A stretch of DNA of 64,000 nt from Asterias amurensis. Its lineage: Eukaryota; Echinodermata; Asteroidea; Forcipulatida; Asteriidae. Location: the NCBI RefSeq assembly GCF_032118995.1, contig NC_092667.1:8956357-9020356 (forward strand), given 5' to 3'. The notes under the pieces are model-generated. The model searched no databases and had not been told where the DNA came from. It worked only from the letters and a program-made list of their open reading frames with translations. Both the position numbers and the translations under genes were made by a program. Positions 49,845 to 59,407 of the stretch are shown one piece after another; position 1 is the stretch's first letter, and each line of letters starts with the position of its first letter.

Positions 49845-50064
49845 TTTCCTTTCACCTCGTCGACTAACACGGTCGGCCATAAATGGCCGACTGTGTTAGT
49901 TCGCACAGTAAAAGGGAAAACCACGCAACATTGAGGCAAATTTGTGTGGGTCATTGTTTTCTACTTTTAAAACATCTTTCCAACCAAATGCATTTTATAG
50001 AAAAAGGTTACAAACGCTTTTTATAGACCAACTCGTCCGATCCAAGGCAACGTGTTCCTTTAAG
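49845..50064. repeat. TTAA-type MITE, AGGAACACGTTGCC family, copy 2 (5'-truncated)
   Basis: Central hairpin AACACGGTCGGCCATAAATG + GCCGACTGTGTT, then CTACTTTTAAAACATCTTTC and CCAAGGCAACGTGTTCCTTT + AA at the right. Confidence 0.75.
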
Positions 50065-50300
50065 CATTCCCACAAGGTGTGAAGGTAGTTGAAGAAGTTG
50101 ATGAGACAGAGTTGATGAAGTTATAGGAGTAGTCTAAAAGTACACATGATGACCAGGAATAACAATGCCGTTATTCCCTGTTTAAAGACGCTGTATCGTC
50201 ATACGCACGAACGAAAAATGCTTGCCAAGCATATTTACCTTTGACACAGTGCGACGATAGCTGTTACATTTACCATCCCCGGAGGGCGTAGTCTAAATAT

Positions 50301-50452
50301 AGATACGTGCTATTGCAATGGCATGGGATTATACGCACGATACGTGCTATTGCAATGGCATGAGTTTATACACACGATACGCGCTATTGCAATGGCATGG
50401 GTGTATACACACGATACGCGCTATTGCAATGGCATGGATTTATTACACACGT
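50301..50452 (+). repeat. 37-bp minisatellite, about four units, with ATTGCAAT palindromes
   Basis: Each unit is GATACGYGCTATTGCAATGG + CATGRRTTTATACACAC (37 bp). Each carries ATTGCAAT, a palindrome matching the C/EBP-type core, and GATACGYGC. The array sits 0.4 kb before the first exon I can support of the next gene, so it could act as promoter sequence; that is inference. Confidence 0.8.
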
Positions 50453-50854
50453 CGATCGTGTTTATCTGTGTCTAGAGCTTTTCGTCGTGTTTTCATGTTT
50501 GAGTGTGCGCAACCACCGCACCTTATCCGTAGGGAAAGGACCTGCGGGTGTATTATGCGTTTTTGACGGCGCATCAAAATGGCCATGAAGAAGAGGTGAG
50601 GAACAGGAAAGTTACCTGGGCAGTATCGGAATCTGCCAGCAAAAGAAGGAAATCTGTGCACAACAGAGATTATCAGAAGGAAGTACACAGCAGGCTAGGT
50701 CAATCCAGCTGATGCGAATGATGAGTTCCAATCAATGCGAGAGCAGTGTAAATTCATTAACTCAAAACTGTCCCAGTTTGTCAAACATCTGATGACAGTC
50801 CTGTCCGCGATCTTGTTTACTTACTACACTGTTCATGTTCTAGATCTACCAGTA

Positions 50855-53071
50855 GACTTCTACTTGTGGTCAAGACCAGAGTTTACGACTAGAATATTCA
50901 CCAGAAGGTAGGCTATTCAAGTTTTACTCGCATTTTACTCGCTCTCTCCACCTATGTATTAGTTTTTGCTTCAGTTCATTGCTTTCGTTAGGTTAGGGGT
51001 CCATACTCTCGACAAGCTATGCTTTTTATCGGGGCCCCCTCCACAAGTGATGATATTACGAAAATAATGTTTAAATATTCCTTCTTTTTTGTTTTAAAGT
51101 GGATTAAAGAATTAATTATAATGAAACGGGCTTCTTATTGATCCTGGGTTTTTTTAAGAAAGAGCTTGGTTTCGGGGTTTTTTATTATAATTTTTTTGTA
51201 CTAAAGAATATGCCTGCAAAATAGCTGGAAAGGTCTCATTGATTAATTTTGTTTTCATTATAAAAAAATAAAATCTAAATAAACGGTTAATAAGGCCTAT
51301 GTTTTCACACAGCATGGTCGTCACAGGCATGCAACTGTAACTTAAACAAAAAGGAGGAAATTACAAAATGTCACAAAATTTTGTACGATATTTTTCAATT
51401 GAAAGTACTGAGAATAAAAAAAAAAAATTATATCAGCTGATGTAGTTGCATGCCTGACATCAGTGTGAAAACCCTTTTCTCCCTGGCATAGTCTAGGGAC
51501 CCTCTAGAAAAAAATAAACAATACAACTGAAAATGGAGGGGAAAAACTTGGAAGAATAAATAAATGCCTTGTCGTGTAAACAAACGGTATCATAATTTAT
51601 ACTCATGGTCATACCATAAATGTGTTGTGTTTAATTTCACTTTTCAGTGATCAAGATAGTCTACTGGTGTCATCAACGCCAATAAAGAAAACCACAGCAA
51701 AGAGACTGTTTGGACCCATGGAGAAAGGAATGTCACTAGACCATGCAGACATTAACTCAGAACGGTTAGTAATAAAGTTGTCAAAGGTACAATCTTTCTG
51801 AAGGTTCTATGAAGAAGGGATGGCATTCAAGGACCTTGCAACTTGTCTTGTTTTATATATACTAAGGCTACTTGTGAACTGATCAACCACAACGACCGTG
51901 AATGCACAAAATAGATAATGGCCTGACGTTTCAACCCAGTCTAATTTCGAAGGCTAAATGCATACACTGTTAATTTTGTTTCTGAACAGACACAATAATC
52001 ATAATTTGATGTTTGTTCACAGACGTCACTCATACAGGTTAAACAAGTCTAGTATCAAAACAAAAATGGGCATGACAGGTTGTTTTTGAAAGAACATTTA
52101 TTGTAACAATTAGGATGCCTTTTATTCCAAATTACGACTAAACAGAAAAACAGTTAAAACTTTTAACTTGCCAATAAATAGACAGAAAATGCCTTGCCTT
52201 TATGCACTGCAAAAACTGGGGTGTAAAAAATTAACACCAATGTATTTTCACTTTATTGAGACCCTAAAAATAACCCAAATTAAAGGAACACGTTGCCTTG
52301 GATCAGTCGAGTTGTTCTTTGAAAAGCGTAACCGTTTGTAATAAAAAGCATATGGTTAGAAAAATGATTCAAAAGTAGAATACAATGATCCACACAAATT
52401 TGCCTCGAAATTGCAAGGTTTTCCTTTTACTTTGCGAATTAACACGGTCGGCCATTTATGGGAGAAATTTGACGCCCACAGATGGCCGACTGTGTTAGTC
52501 GATGAGGTAAAAGAATAACCACCCAATTTCGCGTAATACTAGTGTGGATCATTATATTCTACTTTTAAAATATCTTTCTAATCATAATGTATTTTATAAC
52601 AAACGGTTACAAACACTTTTGAAAGACCAACTCGACCGATCCAAGGGAACAAATAAGTGTTATTTTCATGTTGCTAAACACCCAATGATGTAAACAATAA
52701 GTTGTTGTTTGTACATGTATCTTTGTTTGACATTGATCTTGTGTCAATTTTAACACCCAAGTATGTGCGCGTGTATCCTTGAATGTTTCGTAAAAGTAAG
52801 CTGTTTCCAAAATCAGTTGTTTTTGTTATATCAACAAACTACACCTCTAGTAACTAAATAAACCTTCCAAAGGATATTCTTAGGAACATACATATTCATT
52901 TCAATACATCCTCTTGTAATAAAATTCTTCAATTTTCAAGAGCTCCAGAACACTTTAACTCGTCAAACCAAGGTGTATTTTTCTGATCTCATATTATTAT
53001 TTCCCTTTCCCAGGTTTCCACAGGTAAAAGAAATGGTCAGCACATCCCAAGCCCAAACCGCAGCCCTATAG
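50855..53071 (+). CDS. Unrecognised small protein, C-terminal exons, KRLFGP motif
   Basis: Exons: about 50855-50907, 51648-51764, 53014-53071 (TAG). Strong acceptors (TTTCACTTTTCAG, TTTCCCTTTCCCAG), acceptable donors, and phases that join. The encoded C-terminus runs LPVDFYLWSRPEFTTRIFTR, then SSTPIKKTTAKRLFGPMEKG, then FPQVKEMVSTSQAQTAAL. K-R-L-F-G-P resembles the cyclin-docking RxLFGP motif of Cip/Kip inhibitors, but the CDK-binding W-N-F-D-F part is absent, so I do not assign it. The 5' end is unresolved: an upstream frame at about 50555-50698 (SESASKRRKSVHNRDY) joins in phase if a weak donor at 50699 is used. Confidence 0.5.
51297..51475. repeat. TIR element in the first intron of the KRLFGP gene
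   Basis: TATGTTTTCACACAGCATGG + ACAGGCATGCAACT pairs with AGTTGCATGCCTGACATCAG + TGTGAAAACCC. AT-rich interior. Confidence 0.65.
52280..52650. repeat. TTAA-type MITE, AGGAACACGTTGCC family, copy 3 (full length)
   Basis: TTAAAGGAACACGTTGCCTT + GGATC at the left, GACCGATCCAAGGGAAC at the right. The central stem AACACGGTCGGCCATTTATG / ACAGATGGCCGACTGTGTT is preserved. Confidence 0.85.
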
Positions 53072-53490
53072 CTACATCACAGATTCGATGGAGAGGATTG
53101 CAGCTAAAAGATCATAAGTGGGCGGGGCGGGTACATGGTTATTTATCATAGCATGTCACTTTTTACTTTATCTGATGATAATCCACAACGCATTTCTTTC
53201 ACCATTGCAAAAGTGCCAGCCCCATCCATAGAAAAACTAGTCTAGGAGAGACTTGATGGGATGAACAAGAAGTAAAGAAATTGGAAATCTCATTCTTTTC
53301 ACTTTGAAAAACAAAACCACTTGTTTGTTTGGGTTGAAATCATACATGTTCTGTAGTGCAGCATTGCAACACTAAATTTAAAAGATGTGTAAACTATTTT
53401 AATTTGTGGGTCAGTCCATTAATGGTTTTAAAACCATTGGCGTTACATGGTTTAAAACTATTGCAGGTTAAATTTTTTGTAACGTCTGTT

Positions 53491-53855
53491 TTATAGACAC
53501 TTTTTGGTAGTTGTCAAAGACCAGTTTTCTCACGTTGAGTATCTCAGCATTTATATGCACAAAATGACAAACCTGTGAAAATTTGAACTCAATTGGTCAT
53601 CAAAGTTGCGGTAAAATAATGGAAGAAAAAAACCCTTGTCACACCAAGTTGTGTGCTTTCATGTCTTGATTTTGAGACCTCAAATTCTAAATCTGAGGTC
53701 TCGAAGTCACATTTGTGGAAAATTACTTCTTTCTTGGAAACTAAGTTACTTCCGAGGGAGCCGTTTCTCACAATGTTTTACACTATCAACAGCTCTCCAT
53801 TGCTTGTTACCAAGTTTTTATGCTAACAATTATTTTGAGTAGTTTACCAATAGTG
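53491..53855 (-). repeat. TTAA-type MITE, AGGCAGTGGACAC family, copy 9 (worn ends)
   Basis: TATAGACACTTTTTGGTAGT at the left, TTTACCAATAGTGATCATC at the right; intact internal palindrome GAGACCTCAAATTCTA / ATCTGAGGTCTCG and GGGAGCCGTTTCTCACAATG. Confidence 0.78.
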
Positions 53856-54704
53856 ATCATCTTGAAGATTGTTCATATCAGCCAAAATCACAACTATCAG
53901 CCAAAATTAACTCCCACTTTAATTTCCTAAATACATATGTACCAAGTGGAAGGTCTCATTTCTGACTTGATCATTAAATTTAACAAGTTGAGGTAAAATG
54001 ACGTGTTCTTGGATCATTTTCTTGTCTTTTGAGTATGTCCTTGTTATGAATGATACACCTTTGAATTAATGTAATTTCTTTATCCATAGTTTGTTTTTAT
54101 TAATCTTATTCCTCATTTTGGCTTGACCCATAAACATTGATGTGTCAATAGCATACTCAGTACTTCCACCAAATTCTGTGAAAAAAAGCAAGCATGTTAC
54201 TCGGGTGGGATTCAAACCAATGACCTTTGCAATTCTAGAGCCAATTAGACTAGTTTCTATGACACTGCTCTAGAATTGCAAATAATAATAATATAATAAC
54301 ATGCATTTATATAGCGCTTAATACAAAGTTTCTAAGCGCTGCAAGGGTCGTGGGTTCGAATACCACCCAAGTAATTTGTCTGTGATGGGTTTTTTTCAAA
54401 GAAGTTCCAAAATACAGTGGCTCACACGCATCGGTTTATATGGGTAAAACCACAATAAATATTCATAATCCCTGATGCAAATAAAACATATTCTAAATCT
54501 CATATTGTTGTTATACTTAATATTTTTGTGTGTAAAAAAAATTCACTATGTAGAAACCAGCTACATACAGCTGCTTATAACAACCCTCCTATGTCTCGAT
54601 TGCAAAAATTAATGAGCTGAGCTTATAAATTAGTGTGGAGACACTCATACTAAAATATGCAACAAATAACAAGGGGAACAGATTGTGCGAGTTTTAAAAG
54701 TAGT

Positions 54705-54965
54705 TTGGGTTTGAACAATGGAAAAGTAATTGGAGTGAGACTTGAACCAGCAATCTTAAGATTAGCATACATGCACTCTAACAAAATGAGCTAGCCAGCA
54801 CTATGTTGGCTGTGTCCCTATTAATCAATTTCTGATGACAAATAGGGACACCGCCAGCATGGGCTGGATAGCTCAGTTGGTAGAACACTTGTACGTTAAT
54901 TCAGAGGTCATTGGTTCATGTCTCGCTGCGGTTAATTTCTCTTTGTTCAAACTCAAGCAATTGAA
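54705..54965. repeat. Inverted pair of tRNA-derived SINEs
   Basis: Left unit in minus orientation (GGAGTGAGACTTGAACCAGC ... AAATGAGCTAGCCAGCACTA). Right unit in plus orientation (GGGCTGGATAGCTCAGTTGG + TAGAACACT, then GAGGTCATTGGTTCATGTCT). A shared TAGGGACAC / GTGTCCCTA junction lies between them. A box and a near-B box are visible in the right unit. It is not a real tRNA gene: the cloverleaf does not close. Confidence 0.75.
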
Positions 54966-56024
54966 ATATTTTAGAACATGCTGAAAAATTGCAATATTAT
55001 TTGTAATAAGAGCCTTCGAGGTCTGAACCCAATATAAACACCATTTGGTGCTAGAAACCTATCCCTTATTGATAAAACAAAACACATGGGATGAATCTAC
55101 GGTTTATAGCACCAAGTCGCCCATGCTGCTAAAAAAAACATGCTGCCTCTTATGCTGCATGCTGAAAAACTGTCATTATTGTGGATTTGCTCTGCTGCCA
55201 GCATGTCATCCCTGTAATCCATGAGCTGTGTGTGTGTGTGTGTGAGGCACCCATTTCACCTTCTAGTGCAAAACTTGTTCTCCTCCAGCAGCGTTATATC
55301 CCTGCGATTTCTACATCTGCACCATGGCAAAACTTCTTGAGGGGGATCTTGGGGTTCATGGCTTGTGCTTGTTAGCTGCAGAATGCAATTGACATGCTGC
55401 AAGCTGCTGTCTCTACAGCTCTGTGGTTACATTTTCAACCTCCTTGGAAGAGCGTTGAGATATTTCTGAAACGGTAGACACACATTATTGTTATTTACAT
55501 TCAGGCATATTCATCCTAGGCTGTTTGACAATGTGTTGCTCTTGGGAAAACCAGACAACTGTGATAAGTGTACGATAGCCTTACACCATGTGAAGATCAG
55601 CCCTTCCACTATCTAAACTATTTGTTGATGTTGTTGTTTTCCAAAATTACCAGTATATCATGCCTGCACCTGCTCTAAATGTTTTATTTTATGTATTTAT
55701 TTTGTATTTGTATATGCCCCTGTAAATATTTCCCTAATTTTTGGTTTGTAATTTTATGGTTTGATTCATAGTGTTTTTATGTGTATAAATATTATTTATT
55801 GTTCTACCCCTTGCCTTGCTGTCTTTCTTCATTCAAGTTCAGTTAGTTTTCCATATACGTAAATATTGTTTTATGTTGATGAAATTCATCTATATATTTT
55901 CACAGACTGATTCAGGTACATGCAGCTCCTGTAAACCATATATACATATTTTAACTTGTATTTGTACAAAAAAATAATAAACATTCAGAATACCTTGATA
56001 TTGCTTTCTCTTCTTGAATTTGTT

Positions 56025-56865
56025 TCACACAGCATCAGATTTGCCTGTTCTCCCCTCGCCTTCAGTTGTTTCTGAATCCGACTCCTGAAAAAATACAGAA
56101 TTTAATTATAGTGCCCTATCCGTTTGCCATAATAAATTGCTGTAAACAAATTGTTGGGTTTTTGTTGTAACATGTTTTTAGATTTACATTTAACTTACAC
56201 ATTTTGGGTAGTAAAAAGCTTCTCTTAAAATGTTACTTGCTGCAAAGTATTGAGGCATTTGGTAAAACAAAGTCATGCAAAATAATCCATCTCCGTTTTA
56301 GCACGCATGTAAAAACGTAATTACCAGTTATGCTATAAATACTAGTATAACTTACTGGTAACATATTTTACATGCTGTAATAATTGTTCGTCTCACCAGG
56401 GTATCAGCAAGTATAGTATTGTAAGGGTAGCTATCAGTATTTACCGTATAAGTTTAATGTAAATCTGTAGATTATAGATATTTGTGTTTTGTGTCCTGAT
56501 CCTACAAATACAATAAGTACTCAAACCGTTTGCCGTTTTCTCGAGAGAAAATGATGAAAATTCACCCGTTTTCCAGAACGGTGAATAATAACGAAAGTGA
56601 CAATAAACACGATTGGATCGACTTGGATAAAACTGGGGTAACAGTAACACATAAGGCTAAAATAGTGGTAACGCTTACTTTATTATTGAGATCCCTGTTG
56701 TTGTTCCTCACTTCCTTCCGGTCCTTTTGTTTGTCTTGTGCCACACACACTCGCAAAGCTCGTGGGAAAGCTCCCCGTGTTCCACTGTTTTCTGGCAAGT
56801 GTTCTTGCAACAAGCACAGAGTGACGGGCTTACCATGAACAGTGTATCATCTCCGATTCCGCCAT
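56025..56865 (-). CDS. Possible small minus-strand gene, structure uncertain
   Basis: Pieces that look coding: a Kozak-like start at 56865 (AAAGATGGCGG, giving MAESEMIHCS) with a GTAAGC donor after 56834; a charged stretch ending at 56712 (VCVAQDKQKDRKE) with a GTGAGG donor; and a last exon 56084-56025 after TTTTTTCAG encoding ESDSETTEGEGRTGKSDAV and a TGA. The last two join in phase 0 into an acidic tail. How the first joins the second is unclear, since the gap between them is only about 50 bases. Family not recognised. Confidence 0.3.
56155..56505. repeat. TIR element, GGGTACTTTTTG family, copy 4 (diverged)
   Basis: GGGTTTTTGTTGTAACATG, TAGATTTACATTTAACTTAC at the left, AAGTTTAATGTAAATCTGTA at the right. 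The outermost ends are eroded. Confidence 0.6.
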
Positions 56866-56986
56866 CTTTGTATTCACGACGAACTAACAGAGGGTGTAAG
56901 TCACCCTCGCAGAACAGCGTAAACAACTTTTATGAGCGAGAGGGCGCTATTGCAAAAACTGGTTTTTCTATGACGATAGGGGGCCT

Positions 56987-57362
56987 TTAAAGGAACATTA
57001 CAGAATTGGTTTTTGGTAACAAAACAGTTGCTGGCAGTGTAAGCACTTCATGTAATCCATAAACTGACAAACCTGTAGAAGTTTGAGATCGATCGGCCAT
57101 CTGGGTCACGAGAGAATAGTGAATAACCGATTACAAATTTTGCATTGCATCGATGCCAAAACAAAAATGAATAAAACGCTCACTGAGCGATAAACTCAAA
57201 ACGCGAAGTTAGATTATTTATTTCTCATCAAATATGACATTTCATACACAGAAATATTTCAAGGGATGTTTTCAACTATCATCGTCATTAGACCGTGTAA
57301 GTTTTATGAAATCTGTGATCTCACGATTTTTGTTTCTCACCAATTCTGTAACGTTCCTTTAA
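56987..57362. repeat. TTAA-flanked MITE, AGGAACATTACAGAATTGG family
   Basis: TTAAAGGAACATTACAGAAT + TGG and CCAATTCTGTAACGTTCCTT + TAA, each bounded by TTAA. The interior ACAAACCTGTAGAAGTTTGA + GATCGATCGGCCATCTGGGT recalls the internal block of the AGGCAGTGG family. Confidence 0.82.
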
Positions 57363-57824
57363 GTAATACATACTTTTTTTTAGTTACGAAAAAGTATGGA
57401 AATGACATGGAAATGACAAAAAAATGATCAGATTTTTTTTATATACAATTTTATTGCAGCAAACTTTCATCACAATATTTACAAAACCAAGTGAACAGTC
57501 TTAATCTACATGTTAATGAAAAGTGTTTCATTCACAATGAATGTACAAGATAAAAAGCAAAAATGTACAATTTTATGAATTGCATTTTAGCAAAGTATCA
57601 AATTTATAACTATCACATGTCACAGAGTATTCATTGGTATTCTATTTATCACAGTTGATAAATTTAAATAAATAATTTAAAAGTCATAGTACAATCAAGA
57701 AATTGGCATTAGTTGATAAAAATATAACTGGACGGTTATGCTGATTCTCAACCCGGTTGTGGAAACTTGAAAAAAATTGCTGAAGAGAAAGCAACGTAAC
57801 TTTTATTGAAGGCATATTTATTCG

Positions 57825-58283
57825 TTAAAGGCAGTGGACACTATTGGTGAGCGCCGGCACGTTAATCCGGAGGTCGTTGGTTCGAATCCCACTCTAGTCA
57901 ATTCTTTGTTCAACCCCAAAAACCATACTCAAAATATTTATAAGCATAAAACCTTACTTGGTAACAAGTAATGGGGAGAGGTTGGTAGTATAAAACATTG
58001 TGAGAAACGGCTCTCTCTGAAGTGGAGCAGCTTTCGAGAAAGAAGTAATTTTCCACCAATATGATTTCGAGACCTCAGATTTAGAATTTGAGGTCTCAAA
58101 ATCAAGCATCTGAAAGCACACAACTTCATGTAACAAGGGTGTTTTTCTTTCATGATTATCTCACAACTTCGTCGATCAATTTAGTTCATATTTTCACAGG
58201 CTTGTTATTTTATGCATATGTTGAGATACAGCAAGTGAGAAGACTGGTCTTTGACAATTACTAATAGTGTCCAGTGTCTTTAA
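57825..58283 (+). repeat. TTAA-type MITE, AGGCAGTGGACAC family, copy 10, with SINE piece inserted
   Basis: TTAAAGGCAGTGGACACTAT + TGG at the left, then about 80 bp of a tRNA-like SINE (CGGCACGTTAATCCGGAGGT + CGTTGGTTCGAATCCCACTC, 57845-57925), then the MITE resumes at ACTCAAAATATTTATAAGCA and ends AATAGTGTCCAGTGTCTTTA + A. Confidence 0.8.
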
Positions 58284-58325
58284 AACATTCAGTCAGATGT
58301 TTTTTATTTATTGATAACGCAAGCT

Positions 58326-58711
58326 TAAAGGTAAAGTATACCTTTGGTTTATGGAACTGTACGCTTGTTTTAATTCAAATACATATAAATACCATAAATT
58401 TTCCTGTGAATATTTCATTTCAAAAGATTGTAGTGTTGTTGAGATGTCGCCAAATTCCTGGAGTTGTTATGTCCATGATGAAAGAATAAACCGTAACTTG
58501 AACACACAATCTGAGAAATGTTTAATTCAGACACGTTTCTCATATTGCAATGTTTTTGAATGCCTCTCTCTGAAAACACATTGCTTTGAAGGGAATTGTT
58601 TCTCTAAATGTTATACATTATCTACAGCTACAGTCTACAACTTACCCACCAAGTAAGTTTTTATGGTCAATCATTTTCGCATTAATTACCAATACCCTTC
58701 CTTTAAGTTTT
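58326..58711. repeat. TTAA-type MITE, AGGTAAAGTATACC family
   Basis: CTTAAAGGTAAAGTATACCT + TTGG at the left, ATTACCAATACCCTTCCTTT + AAG at the right. The interior keeps CACACAATCTGAGAAATG and TTTCTCTAAATGTTATAC. A loose right-end fragment of related type follows at 58935-59009. Confidence 0.65.
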
Positions 58712-59059
58712 TCTTCCAATAGTACAGTGTATACATTGTTTGGGAAAAGACACTTACTCAAGAGTAAAGTGGAAGTGGATTCAGAAATGCAAGAAATTGT
58801 CATCGTGCTTTTATTACTGCAACTGAATGACTGGGATGTTGAAACATGCCTTGGAATGGGCTGTTGAAACATGCCTTGGCATGGGCTTACAGAGCCAAAG
58901 GCCTTTCTAAAATCAAAAGTCTACATCCTTCACAACTGCCAGTCTACCAAGTAAGTTTTTACGCTAACAATTTTTTGAGCAATTACCAATGGTGTCAAGC
59001 CCCTTTAATGATGGTGTACCAAACTTATATTGTTGAGTAAGGTTGGGATTCAATTTCCA

Positions 59060-59250
59060 TTTTTATATAGCGCTTTATATCACAGCCTGAAGGGCGTATC
59101 AAAGAGCTTCTGACATTATTACCCCTGGTCACTTGGCCATATATTTCATTCCTTAAACCATCTCAGCTCCCTCGGGAGTATACAGCCAGTGCTGCGAGTT
59201 ACCGTGCTCCAAGCTTATCATTCACATAAACCATCTCTGCCCTTACAGGT
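59060..59250 (-). repeat. tRNA-derived SINE, copy 4 (truncated)
   Basis: TTTTATATAGCGCTTTATAT at the tail end, ATTACCCCTGGTCACTTGGC, CATCTCAGCTCCCTCGGGAG. The head is missing. Confidence 0.72.
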
Positions 59251-59407
59251 ATCCATTGGGACAAAGCAACCTCACCGAGCCACAACATGCCGAACAATGG
59301 AAACAAACAAGTAACAAAAGGAACAAAATGTAGCCACTGAGCAATGCCTGTGCGCTGTACCCACACAGATATGTCAGCATGATGATGAAACAAAACTTTG
59401 AAGCAAG

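Larger units (their letters stand above)
47508..50300. other. Upstream region of the SLC16-like gene
   Basis: No gene recognised. The first few hundred bases should hold the SLC16 promoter and 5' UTR. From 49.0 kb on it is occupied by the GGGTGCRTTCG repeat cluster and a truncated AGGAACACG MITE. Confidence 0.4.
53072..56020. other. Downstream of the KRLFGP gene: probable 3' UTR and intergenic
   Basis: No coding exon recognised. A polyadenylation-like AATAAA lies at about 55977, and a possible minus-strand gene stops at 56025, so two genes may end tail-to-tail here. A repeat with CTCAGTACTTCCACC ... GATTCAAACCAATGAC at about 54150-54250 also occurs at 8840-8930. A (TG)8 run lies at about 55230. 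Confidence 0.35.
57363..59407 (-). other. Downstream of CC2D2A, probable 3' UTR with nested repeats
   Basis: No coding exon seen. A minus-strand AATAAA at about 57452 (plus strand ATTTTATTGCAGC) is a candidate polyadenylation signal. Three MITE or SINE copies occupy most of the rest. Confidence 0.35.

Noticed and set aside
50301-50566. 82-codon open frame rich in repeated TRYALLQWHG-like words
   Set aside because: It is the 37-bp minisatellite read through, with no coding signature outside the array.
51648-51764. Assigning the KRLFGP exon to a Cip/Kip CDK inhibitor (CDKN1)
   Set aside because: Only the six-residue motif agrees; the CDK-binding and 3-10 helix parts of the family domain are absent.
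54858-54935. Possible functional tRNA gene (GGCTGGATAGCTCAGTTGG...)
   Set aside because: No closed acceptor stem or proper anticodon arm, and the same sequence recurs as part of a SINE.
55181-55375. Cys-rich 64-codon open frame
   Set aside because: Driven by a (TG)n run and flanked by non-coding sequence; no start context or splice support.
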